Below, piece by piece: positions 43,658 to 52,707 of a DNA stretch of 64,000 nucleotides; position 1 is the first letter of the stretch, and each line of letters starts with the position of its first letter. The DNA lies in contig CAJFVJ010000003.1 in the NCBI GenBank assembly GCA_904420445.1, positions 186,001 to 250,000 of the forward strand, read 5' to 3'. A model generated the notes under the pieces. That model was given only the letters and a program-made list of their open reading frames with translations. It did no database searches and was not told the DNA's origin. A program made the position numbers and the translations under genes. The DNA is from Candidatus Adamsella avium. GTDB taxonomy: Bacteria > Cyanobacteriota > Vampirovibrionia > Gastranaerophilales > CAJFVJ01.

Positions 43658-44746
43658 ATGATAAGCCTCATAAACTTTAATCAAATTGCAAAAACTCAAA
43701 TATTCAACAAAAATCAAACGCAGCAATCAAACAAAAATCAATACCCGAATCTGCGCCCGCTGTCTGCCGATACAATTTCTTTCTCTGCAAGGACATCTTC
43801 AAAACCGATTATTTCTAAAGAAGATGCAGTAGAAAAATCACCTAAATCAAGAGATGCAAAAAAACTCGTAGACAAATCAAACATGGGCAGCAGAAACGTA
43901 GCTGCAAACATAATAAAAGATGCGAAATATTCTTTCGGTTTATTCAAATATAATATCGACTCACTCCTGAGTCCTCTTGTTGTCACCCATGACAGAAAAA
44001 ATCACCCTATAGATAAAATCGAATACAGAATAAAAAGCGAACAATCCATCATGGAAAAAGCCTGCCAGAAAAATATGAGAACCAAAAAGGCTATCAAAGA
44101 AGGATTGACTGACATAATCGGAGCTCGTGTCATATTGGGCGATGCCTCAGAAGGCGGCGGCAATCAGGTTGTTGACAGACTAATCAAAGGTGTCAAAGAG
44201 AATAAAATTAAAATTATCGAAATTGAACACTACAGACCAAACACAAAATATCAATATGCAAGCCAGTCAAAGCTGAATACTCTTGCAAAGGTTTCAAAAG
44301 AAAAGGGTGTATGGAATTTCAAAAATACCATGCAGGAAACATCCTCAGGTTATATGGCTATTCACATGCTTATGGAGTTGAAAGACGGTTTTGTCGGAGA
44401 ACTCCAAATCCTAGGAAGAGATGTTGCACGACTCAAAGATATAGAAGACCTGTGCTATAAAGCAATGGACAACAAAAACATTCCTCCTAAATATGAAAAT
44501 ATAGACAGAGTCTTCAAACAAACAGGTTTGCGCTCAAGCGGGGATAATGAAAATATCGAATTAAAACAGGCTTTTATGGATTATACAAAAGCTGCCTATA
44601 TTCATGAGAGAGAAAAAGAGCCATCAAACAATGAAAACTCTGAATTTCTATATATTCCGGCAGATTCAATTATCCCGAAAGAACTTGATTTCAACGAGCT
44701 TGCTATGATGAAAGCCAAAGCAGACAGAGAACACAAAAAACATTAA
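43658..44746 (+). CDS. Divergent RelA/SpoT-fold protein with lineage-type leader
   Basis: A 362-residue protein. Residues about 120-265 resemble the RelA/SpoT (p)ppGpp-synthetase fold. They show DIIGARVI (152-159; family D-x-x-G-x-RVI), a Tyr-His pair in SSGYMAIHML (232, 236; family GYQSLH) and Glu248-Gln250 in GELQIL (family E-x-Q). The first 45 residues are polar, Gln/Asn-rich and end in LSADTISFSA, a leader style shared with the ATPase at 896. There is no HD hydrolase, TGS or ACT domain, so it is a small stand-alone protein. It could be a synthetase, an inactive relative or an effector; the synthetase loop lysines/arginines cannot be judged without alignment. Confidence 0.65.
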   Translation: MISLINFNQIAKTQIFNKNQTQQSNKNQYPNLRPLSADTISFSARTSSKPIISKEDAVEKSPKSRDAKKLVDKSNMGSRNVAANIIKDAKYSFGLFKYNIDSLLSPLVVTHDRKNHPIDKIEYRIKSEQSIMEKACQKNMRTKKAIKEGLTDIIGARVILGDASEGGGNQVVDRLIKGVKENKIKIIEIEHYRPNTKYQYASQSKLNTLAKVSKEKGVWNFKNTMQETSSGYMAIHMLMELKDGFVGELQILGRDVARLKDIEDLCYKAMDNKNIPPKYENIDRVFKQTGLRSSGDNENIELKQAFMDYTKAAYIHEREKEPSNNENSEFLYIPADSIIPKELDFNELAMMKAKADREHKKH

Positions 44747-44748
44747 AA

Positions 44749-45984
44749 CTATTTTACTCCTGCAGACAATTTCAAATTTGACTCGACACTGTCAACATAC
44801 TGTCTTGCAATTCTTGGAGTTCTTCCGTTTTTGAGCAGAGCAAATCGCTCAGCACCTTTGAACAATTCATCATTCTCAACAGGAAGATTTCTATCTTCAG
44901 CTATCTGTCTGACTATTTCCAAATAATTGTCTTTATTCGGAATGGAAAAAGTTATGGTCAAACCGAATCTTTCTGATAACGATATCGTATCATCAATCGT
45001 ATCGGCACGATGTATCTCATCTCCCTCTCTTGAAGAGAAAGTTTCTTTTATCAAATGTCTTCTGTTTGTCGTAACATAGATTGCAATATTTGACGGTTGT
45101 TTGTTCAAAGACCCTTCCAAAACTGTCTTCATCGCCCCGAAGTTATAATCATTTTCATTAAAAGTCAAATCATCCACAAAAATAATAAACTTCAAGGGAA
45201 TTTCTCCGAGCCTCTCCATCAAATCAGGTAAGAGCATTATGTTATCTTTCACAAGCTGAACCATTCTCAAACCTTTTGAAGAATACTCGTTTAATACTGC
45301 CTTAACAGTCGAGGACTTTCCTGTTCCCCTATCTCCATATAACAACACATTGCAACATGGTGTTCCCTCTAGCAGGCAGAGTGTGTTGTGTATAACTTTT
45401 TCCCTTTGAGCTTCATATAATTTCAAATCGGACAATTTGATGTCATCAAGATTTGAAACAGGTTTCAAGGATTTATCACTATTAAATAAAAATGCCCTGT
45501 ATTTTGCAAATACACCGAATGAATTTTTTTCATAAAACTCACCTACAGCTTCTTTATCATACAAAATATCAGTTATTGCATACTCGCAAAGTCCTGAAAC
45601 AAAATCTTTTTCTTTCGGGAAAGAAATTCTTATCTCATCCTTCAAATCTTTTGCACTGAGTGCACAAAGAGAAAATAAAATATCCAAATCATGAAACGCA
45701 GCATCTCTGAGATTTTTTTTCACATTCACAAATCCTACCTTTGAGCACTGTTTCGAAAAAATATTCTCATCATACAAAATCAAATCAAGAATATAATCAG
45801 AAAGAGAAATCTCCTTCTCAAAAAGCTTTGAACATAAGTCCGAATATAGAGAAACACACTCCTCAAAAAAAGAATTCTCAGGGTCATTCAATATATCAAA
45901 AATATCAATCAAATTTTGGATTATCTCATCATCAAGCAAATTGCGATAAATAACCAGACTTCTCAATTCATTATTTATATTCAT
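44749..45984 (-). CDS. DUF815-family AAA+ ATPase
   Basis: A 411-residue protein. The ATPase domain begins near residue 200 with Walker A LLYGDRGTGKSSTVKAV. It continues with Walker B KFIIFVDDLTF and the DUF815 signature AIYVTTNRRHLIKE with IHRADTIDDTISLSERFGL. The N-terminal 190 residues are helical and unassigned. Known members occur widely in bacteria as stand-alone ATPases of unclear function. Its end lies 2 bp from the convergent RelA-like gene. Confidence 0.85.
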   Translation of the reverse strand: MNINNELRSLVIYRNLLDDEIIQNLIDIFDILNDPENSFFEECVSLYSDLCSKLFEKEISLSDYILDLILYDENIFSKQCSKVGFVNVKKNLRDAAFHDLDILFSLCALSAKDLKDEIRISFPKEKDFVSGLCEYAITDILYDKEAVGEFYEKNSFGVFAKYRAFLFNSDKSLKPVSNLDDIKLSDLKLYEAQREKVIHNTLCLLEGTPCCNVLLYGDRGTGKSSTVKAVLNEYSSKGLRMVQLVKDNIMLLPDLMERLGEIPLKFIIFVDDLTFNENDYNFGAMKTVLEGSLNKQPSNIAIYVTTNRRHLIKETFSSREGDEIHRADTIDDTISLSERFGLTITFSIPNKDNYLEIVRQIAEDRNLPVENDELFKGAERFALLKNGRTPRIARQYVDSVESNLKLSAGVK

Positions 45985-46046
45985 ATTTTTATTCCTCTTT
46001 GATTTATAATATTACATCCAACTTTATAAAAAATACAATCTTGTTG

Positions 46047-46075
46047 TTGACTGACTCGCTATTAAAGTTTACACT
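46047..46075 (+). promoter_or_regulatory. Promoter of ilvC
   Basis: TTGACT (46047-46052), 17-bp spacer, TACACT (46070-46075). The 70-nt leader to the start has no leader peptide or attenuator hairpin that I can see; AAGGAGG lies 7 nt before the ATG. Confidence 0.65.
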
Positions 46076-46088
46076 ATAAGCAAAATAA

Positions 46089-47141
<1,053 letters not shown>

Positions 47142-47164
47142 ATCCTTCTTCAAAGAAATTTCAC

Positions 47165-47198
47165 AAAAAGCGTTTGATATAAATATCAGACGCTTTTT
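47165..47198 (+). terminator. Intrinsic terminator after ilvC
   Basis: 15-bp stem (AAAAAGCGTTTGATA with TATCAGACGCTTTTT, one G-T pair), 4-nt loop TAAA, ending in a T run. It lies 24 bp after the ilvC stop. Confidence 0.85.
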
Positions 47199-47263
47199 TA
47201 TTTGCTATTTTTCCATAACTTGATTAAAATAACTAATATTGAAAAGCCTATATGGAGTCAATT

Positions 47264-48868
47264 ATGAATCAAAAAATAGAAATCTATGACACAACTCTTC
47301 GTGATGGAGCACAGGCAGAGGGAATTTCTTTCTCGGTAAATGATAAGTTGAAAATTATTTCTATTTTGGATGATATGAAAATTGACTACATCGAAGCCGG
47401 CTGGCCTGGAGCAAATCCAAAAGACGCAGAGCTCTTTGAAATCCTAAAAACACTTCCGCTTAAACACTCAACAATCGCAGCATTTGGTTGCACGAGAAAA
47501 CCAAATACCCCGCCGCAAGAAGATAAAATCCTAAACGGATTGCTTGAGGCTGATACAGAAGTTATTACAATCTTTGGAAAAACCTGGGATTTTCACGTAG
47601 AACACGCCCTCAATACAACGCTTGAAGAAAATCTCAACATGATTTCAGACAGCATAAAATATCTTAAATCAAAAGGAAAAAGAGTTTTCTTCGACGCTGA
47701 ACACTTCTTCGACGGCTACAGAAATAACCCTCAATATGCTGAAAAAACGATAGAAACAGCATACAAAGCAGGTGCAGACAGAATTATCTTCTGTGATACA
47801 AACGGCGGCTGCATAAACACCGAAATCTACAAAATTTCTCATGAAATGTGCAAAAAATTTCCTGATGCAAAGTTTGGTATCCATACCCACAACGACAGCG
47901 ATATGGCTGTTGCCAACGCTATAGCAGCCATGAGTGCAGGAGTTTTTCAAATACAGGGAACATTTAACGGATATGGCGAAAGATGCGGAAATGCAAACCT
48001 CTGCTCTGTTATCCCGACTATTCAACTCAAAATGGATATTGACATCATCGGGGATAACATCAAAAAACTTACGCATGCAGCAAAAAAAATAAGCGAAATA
48101 GCCAACAAAAACCTCTATGAGCACACACCTTATGTCGGAAGAAGCTCTTTTTCGCACAAGGCAGGCATCCATGCAAGCGGAGTAAGAAAATTCTCAAGCA
48201 CCTACGAACATGTCCCGCCTGAAGCTATCGGAAATACTAGAAAAATTCTCGTTAGCGACCAATCAGGCATTGCAACCCTTCGGGAAAAAATCAAAAATCT
48301 GAAACTCGGAACAGTCGTCCATGACGAAGATTTACCCAAAATAATCGAAGAAATAAAAAAAAGAGAATCAGACGGTATGTCGTTTGAAGATGCAGATGCT
48401 TCTTTTGAAATTATGCTGACGGAAGTCCTCGGAACTCGTCCGAAATATTTCGAGCTGATGGGTTTCAGGGTTATTACAGACACATTCCACGATGCAATGA
48501 GTGATATAAACTCGGAAGCCTCAATAAAACTTAAAGTCGGAGATGACATATTCCATACCGTAAGCGAAGGCTCAGGACCTGTCAACGCTCTTGATTATGC
48601 CGTAAGAAAAGCACTTCTGCCTCTTTATCCTGAAATTTCAAATTTCAGACTCAAAGACTTCAAAGTAAGAATTATCGATGGTAAAGACGGCACAGCAGCA
48701 AAAACAAGAGTCCATATTGAATCAACAAACGGCTACAGCGTTTGGGATACAGTCGGAGTCAGCGTGAATATAGTTGAGGCAGCTTATATTTCACTGACAG
48801 AAAGTATAACCTTCGGTTTGCTTATGCAGGATGTCCCATCAAGACATAAACAGACAGCTAACGTCTAA
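47264..48868 (+). CDS. cimA: Citramalate synthase
   Basis: A 534-residue enzyme of the LeuA/CimA family that condenses acetyl-CoA and pyruvate to (R)-citramalate, the threonine-independent entry to isoleucine. The opening IEIYDTTLRDGAQAEGISFS and YIEAGWPGANPKDAELFE match the CimA subgroup (TIGR00977-like) rather than 2-isopropylmalate synthase. HTHNDSDMAVANAIAA is the metal-binding HxH motif. The C-terminal regulatory LeuA dimer domain (about 400-530) is present. With ilvB, ilvN and ilvC it covers branched-chain synthesis; leuCD and ilvD/E lie elsewhere. Confidence 0.9.
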   Translation: MNQKIEIYDTTLRDGAQAEGISFSVNDKLKIISILDDMKIDYIEAGWPGANPKDAELFEILKTLPLKHSTIAAFGCTRKPNTPPQEDKILNGLLEADTEVITIFGKTWDFHVEHALNTTLEENLNMISDSIKYLKSKGKRVFFDAEHFFDGYRNNPQYAEKTIETAYKAGADRIIFCDTNGGCINTEIYKISHEMCKKFPDAKFGIHTHNDSDMAVANAIAAMSAGVFQIQGTFNGYGERCGNANLCSVIPTIQLKMDIDIIGDNIKKLTHAAKKISEIANKNLYEHTPYVGRSSFSHKAGIHASGVRKFSSTYEHVPPEAIGNTRKILVSDQSGIATLREKIKNLKLGTVVHDEDLPKIIEEIKKRESDGMSFEDADASFEIMLTEVLGTRPKYFELMGFRVITDTFHDAMSDINSEASIKLKVGDDIFHTVSEGSGPVNALDYAVRKALLPLYPEISNFRLKDFKVRIIDGKDGTAAKTRVHIESTNGYSVWDTVGVSVNIVEAAYISLTESITFGLLMQDVPSRHKQTANV

Positions 48869-49198
48869 AAAACTGCAAAAACAAGATTATTCAACTCAAA
48901 CAAGCAGCTTTGTTCATTAAGAACAGGGCTGTTTTTTCATCCAAAGACAGGATGCTCATGCATTTGATTTACACCAAAGATACACCGCCCTAAAAAGAGT
49001 ATTGACAGTTTTTGTTTACTCTCACAAGACTTTAAAAGACAATAGACCACATGGTCTAAACCTTTGTATGCACCCCAAATTCAGTAAATATAAACCCTAT
49101 AGTCGATGAGAAACTCCTCTGAAAGAAGGTAATATCTAAATGTAAACAACCTGAGAAATACATTGAAAGTATGAAAATAAAAAATGGGGGAGTAGTTA
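48869..49198. other. 330-bp gene-free region before the two-component genes
   Basis: It holds the cimA terminator (48905-48937). A TTGACA at 49002-49007 could be a -35 box, but no good -10 follows at 16-18 bp. The 190 bp before the response regulator gene would be a long leader if transcription starts there. I see no tRNA, riboswitch or small ORF. Confidence 0.5.
48905..48937 (+). terminator. Intrinsic terminator after cimA
   Basis: 11-bp stem CAGCTTTGTTC with GAACAGGGCTG (two G-T pairs), 5-nt loop, followed by six Ts. It lies 36 bp after the cimA stop. Confidence 0.75.
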
Positions 49199-49909
49199 AT
49201 GAGAAGATTAGATCTTAAAGGAGCTGCAAAAGTAGTAGTCGTAGATGACAACTTTGAACACGCTATGGGTATTAAGGAACTCGTGAATCTTGAAAGCCCT
49301 TGCAATGTGGTAGGCGTCGCAGCAAACAGTGATGTAGCTATATCGCTAATCAAAAAGAACAATCCTGATTTGGTATTGATGGATATCAACATGCCTGATG
49401 TAGACGGAATCACAGCTATCCAAAAAATCAGAAAATTTAACACTGATGTAAAAATTATCGCTCTGACAGGTTATGACGATGCTGACCTTATTTATCGAAC
49501 AATGAAAGTCGGAGCAAACGGCTACATTCTCAAAACAATGGCTTCATCACAGCTTATTTATGCCATAGAAGAAATTCTCAGCGGAAAAATTTATCTTCCG
49601 ACAGTACTTGCTTCAAAATTCTTTGAACACTTCCAAAAAGCTCTGAACGAAGACAACGATGCCGGAATAAACGATGAGGATAACCTCTTGAATTACCTGA
49701 CACAAAGAGAAGAAGAAGTTCTTGAATTATTGACTCATGGAATAACTTACAAAGGCGTAGCAAGCAAACTGTTTATCAGCGAAACAACAGTAAAAACCCA
49801 CGTCAACAATATATTCCAAAAATTGCAGGTAAATGACAGAACTCAAGCTGTTCTTTATGCTCTGAACCATGGCATAGGCAACAGAAGAAAAGTAAAAGCC
49901 ACAGCTTAA
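49199..49909 (+). CDS. NarL/FixJ-family response regulator
   Basis: A 236-residue regulator. The receiver domain has the acid pair DD at residues 16-17 and phospho-site Asp62 (LVLMDINMPDVDG). The C-terminal LuxR-type HTH is LTQREEEVLELLTHGITYKG with LFISETTVKTHVNNIFQKL. It resembles cyanobacterial NarL-type regulators. It is followed by a soluble histidine kinase and then flgB, so it probably controls, or is co-expressed with, the flagellar basal-body genes. The ATG follows GGGGAG. Confidence 0.9.
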   Translation: MRRLDLKGAAKVVVVDDNFEHAMGIKELVNLESPCNVVGVAANSDVAISLIKKNNPDLVLMDINMPDVDGITAIQKIRKFNTDVKIIALTGYDDADLIYRTMKVGANGYILKTMASSQLIYAIEEILSGKIYLPTVLASKFFEHFQKALNEDNDAGINDEDNLLNYLTQREEEVLELLTHGITYKGVASKLFISETTVKTHVNNIFQKLQVNDRTQAVLYALNHGIGNRRKVKATA

Positions 49910-49945
49910 GTTCACTGATTACAAAAATACGGCGGTAAGAGTAAA

Positions 49946-51196
49946 ATGAAGAGACAATTCAAAACATACAAAGGATCTATATCTTCTCTTTTTCTCAACA
50001 AAGAGCCGAAAGTGTTTGCGAAACAGACCATCAAAGGTCTGTTTCGTGTGCTGCTTGAAACAACTATGGAACAAAATGAACAATCGACAGTCCTGTTCAA
50101 AAGCACTGAAACAAAAAATTTTTCAGGAGTCCTGAGCAGACTTGAACACAACAACAATATAGAAACTTTTTCTTACTGCAACAGCTTTCCATTCTCTTTC
50201 AAAACCGTCGAAATTCAAAACAAAAATCTCAAAGATGATGAATTTCTCATAATCTTATCTGAACGTTTTTCAATTTGCATATACTGGAAGGAAATTCAAA
50301 ATAATATAGTTGAATTTTATTCCTCTTTGAATGGAGAAGAAATTTTTTCAATAATCGAATATCTCCAAAATCAAAGCAAAAATCAAAAACTTGAAAATAT
50401 TCTCTCCGGCTTGAAAATGGATAGAAGACAAAATAAAAATATAAACGATATCTTTTCAAAATTAATCGAATTGAACGACGAAGTAGAAAAAGAACTTATG
50501 TGTATGGATTTGAAAATAGATAACTCATCAAAAGATAACATGAGCTACTCAACCATTGCACACGAGCTGAGAACACCCATCAGCATAATAGACCTGAACT
50601 CAAATCTTTTGAAAAAATATTTCGATAAAAACATTTCTGATACAGAACTCAAAGAAAAAGCAGAAAATTTCTATCAGGCAATCCAAAAATCAATATTTTT
50701 GCTGAACGAAATTGCAAATAACCTCTCTGCTTTTTCAAAAGATTACAAACTGAATCTCTCAAAAGAAAATGTAGATAACGAGATAAACACTGCTATAAAT
50801 ATGCTCTCAGCACAAACAAAAGAAAAACAAATTGAAATAATCAAAACAAATGATTCAGGCATATCAGAGATAAAACTCGATAAAATAATGTTTTCAAGAG
50901 CACTCCTGAATCTCATAAAAAATGCTCTCGAAGCATCAAAAGAAAACGGAAAAATTTTCATAGAAATACTGAAAATTAAGGATTATCTCTTGATAAAAAT
51001 AGAGGATAATGGAATAGGAATAAAAGAAGAAAATCAAAATAAATTATTCACTCCGTTTTTCACAACAAAAAAAACTGGAACGGGCATCGGACTGTATGAA
51101 TCACGAAAAATAATACAGGCTCACAACGGAGATTTGAAACTTATTTCAACAGGGGATACAGGGAGTACTTTCGGTATATTCTTACCGATAAACTAA
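49946..51196 (+). CDS. Cytoplasmic sensor histidine kinase
   Basis: A 416-residue kinase without transmembrane segments. The N-terminal 150 residues are a globular domain with strands such as EFLIILSERFSICIYW that may be DICT-like; the resemblance is weak. The phospho-acceptor His is in TIAHELRTPISIIDLN. ATPase boxes: NLIKNALEASK, EDNGIGI, FTPFFTTKKTGTGIGLYES. It is the probable partner of the NarL-type regulator 36 bp upstream. It ends 20 bp before flgB, so the pair may be co-transcribed with flgBC-fliE. Confidence 0.87.
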   Translation: MKRQFKTYKGSISSLFLNKEPKVFAKQTIKGLFRVLLETTMEQNEQSTVLFKSTETKNFSGVLSRLEHNNNIETFSYCNSFPFSFKTVEIQNKNLKDDEFLIILSERFSICIYWKEIQNNIVEFYSSLNGEEIFSIIEYLQNQSKNQKLENILSGLKMDRRQNKNINDIFSKLIELNDEVEKELMCMDLKIDNSSKDNMSYSTIAHELRTPISIIDLNSNLLKKYFDKNISDTELKEKAENFYQAIQKSIFLLNEIANNLSAFSKDYKLNLSKENVDNEINTAINMLSAQTKEKQIEIIKTNDSGISEIKLDKIMFSRALLNLIKNALEASKENGKIFIEILKIKDYLLIKIEDNGIGIKEENQNKLFTPFFTTKKTGTGIGLYESRKIIQAHNGDLKLISTGDTGSTFGIFLPIN

Positions 51197-51216
51197 ACAA
51201 CGGGAGGAGGTAATAT

Positions 51217-51699
51217 ATGGATTTCTTAACAGACAGAACTATGAATCTGACAGAGTTAGCCATGGACGGACTGATGGCAAGACAAAAAGTCATCGCAGCA
51301 AACATTGCTAATGCAGAAACTCCCGGATATCAGAGAAAAGATGTTATCTTTGAAGACCAGCTCGTAAAAATCATGCAGCAGGAAAACCTCAAAGAAAATA
51401 TCAAAAAAGCAAACTCTTCAGGAATGCCTCTTCAGGTGCAACACACATTTATCCCTGGAGGCAACCTCGATGTGAATACAAAAACTGTTCAGGCTATTCT
51501 TGCAAAAAATTCTTACGAAGATTTCAAACCGATGGCTGTTGATGACCTCAACGAACCGGTTACCGGAGATGGAAATAACGTCAACATAGAGCAAGAAATG
51601 GCTGAATTATCAAAAAATGCCTCAAAGTTTATGGTTCTCTCTGAACTTGAGAGCAGATCATTCACAAAATTATCAGACGTAATAAAGGGAGCACAATAG
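51217..51699 (+). CDS. flgB: Flagellar proximal rod protein FlgB
   Basis: A 160-residue rod protein. The N-terminal flagellar rod motif AMDGLMARQKVIAANIANAE with TPGYQRKDV is present, and the C-terminal coiled segment EMAELSKNASKFMVLSELES is typical. GGGAGGAGGT precedes the ATG. First in the flgB-flgC-fliE unit. Confidence 0.95.
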   Translation: MDFLTDRTMNLTELAMDGLMARQKVIAANIANAETPGYQRKDVIFEDQLVKIMQQENLKENIKKANSSGMPLQVQHTFIPGGNLDVNTKTVQAILAKNSYEDFKPMAVDDLNEPVTGDGNNVNIEQEMAELSKNASKFMVLSELESRSFTKLSDVIKGAQ

Positions 51700-51700
51700 T

Positions 51701-52201
51701 ATGAGTTTCAGTTCATTTGACATAAGCGCATCAGGTCTTCATGCTCAAAGACTCAGAATGGATACTATCTCGAGCAATATAGCAAACGTTAACACAACAA
51801 GGGATGAAAACGGAAATGTTAATCCCTACATCAAAAAGAATGTCGTCTTCAAAGCTGTCTACGACAAAGCGACATCAGGACCTGACTTCCCATTTGGTGG
51901 AGTCCATCCTGAATATAACAAAGAAACGGAATCAATGGGTCTCAAAGGAAGAATATCTTTTGACTCACGCAATGTATCAAACGGCGTAGAAGTCCAGCAA
52001 ATAGAAGAAGATAAAGAACCCTACAAAATGATATATGACCCGAGCCATCCTGACGCCGATGAAGAAGGATATGTCAAAATGCCAAACATAAACGCCGTCA
52101 CTGAAATGGTTAATCTTATGGTAGCATCAAGAGCCTACGAAGCAAACGTAACCGCTGCAGAAGCCGCAAAATCAATGATTAGATCGGCGCTGCAAATCTA
52201 G
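51701..52201 (+). CDS. flgC: Flagellar rod protein FlgC
   Basis: A 166-residue rod protein. It starts FDISASGLHAQRLRMDTISS with NIANVNTTRDENG, and ends VNLMVASRAYEANVTAAEAA with KSMIRSALQI, both diagnostic of FlgC. It lies 1 bp after the flgB stop. Confidence 0.95.
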   Translation: MSFSSFDISASGLHAQRLRMDTISSNIANVNTTRDENGNVNPYIKKNVVFKAVYDKATSGPDFPFGGVHPEYNKETESMGLKGRISFDSRNVSNGVEVQQIEEDKEPYKMIYDPSHPDADEEGYVKMPNINAVTEMVNLMVASRAYEANVTAAEAAKSMIRSALQI

Positions 52202-52211
52202 GAGATGAACA

Positions 52212-52631
52212 ATGAACGACTTCAGCTATAATCCTATAGGAAATTATCAAAATATTTTCGACCAAAACCTAAGAGAAGTTAACAACAACACAAAACTTCT
52301 AGAAGGTGGCATCGAAAAATTTCAAATAGATCCAAACCTTATCTCTTCTGATAAGGAGCTTCAAAATGACCTGAATGAGCTGAACGCTGCAACTCAAACG
52401 GATAAAACCTGCGACTCCTTCGCCGATGCATTGAAAAAAAGTCTTGATGAAGTAACAGAACTAGATAAACAGGCAAATGCTGCAAAAGAAACTTTTCTTG
52501 CAGGCGGCGACATCGATGTCCACACGGTTATGATTGCATCACAAAAGGCAAACCTCAGCTTGCAGATGGCAATGCAGGTGCGCAATAAAGCAATTCAGGC
52601 TTATAACGAGATTTTCAGGATGAGTGTTTGA
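52212..52631 (+). CDS. fliE: Flagellar hook-basal body complex protein FliE
   Basis: A 139-residue protein, longer than the usual 100-110 because of an N-terminal polar extension. The conserved FliE part is SFADALKKSLDEVTELDKQA and DVHTVMIASQKANLSLQMAM, ending VRNKAIQAYNEIFRMSV. It joins the MS ring to the rod. GGAGATG lies upstream. Confidence 0.93.
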   Translation: MNDFSYNPIGNYQNIFDQNLREVNNNTKLLEGGIEKFQIDPNLISSDKELQNDLNELNAATQTDKTCDSFADALKKSLDEVTELDKQANAAKETFLAGGDIDVHTVMIASQKANLSLQMAMQVRNKAIQAYNEIFRMSV

Positions 52632-52649
52632 TTAACATTTTTTACATTT

Positions 52650-52678
52650 TTGAAAGATTATTCATTTATTTGTAGAAT
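52650..52678 (+). promoter_or_regulatory. Promoter of fliF-G-H-I-CoFeSP operon
   Basis: TTGAAA (52650-52655), 17-bp spacer, TAGAAT (52673-52678). The -10 context TGTAGAATTAA matches that of the fliP promoter (GTGTAGAATTAA). The start of fliF follows about 30 bp downstream. If this is the only promoter, it also drives the corrinoid protein genes at 57440-59642. Confidence 0.65.
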
Positions 52679-52707
52679 TAAACTAGACTGTTTTAGAGGT
52701 AAATAAA

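Noticed and set aside
46044-46075. TTGACTGACTCGCTATTA before ilvC as a fourth TGATAG-type operator
   Set aside because: The arms are not complementary and the spacing is one base short; it is only an ordinary -35 region.
49002-49030. Promoter for the NarL-type regulator at TTGACA 49002
   Set aside because: No acceptable -10 box lies at 16-18 bp, so the box alone is not enough.
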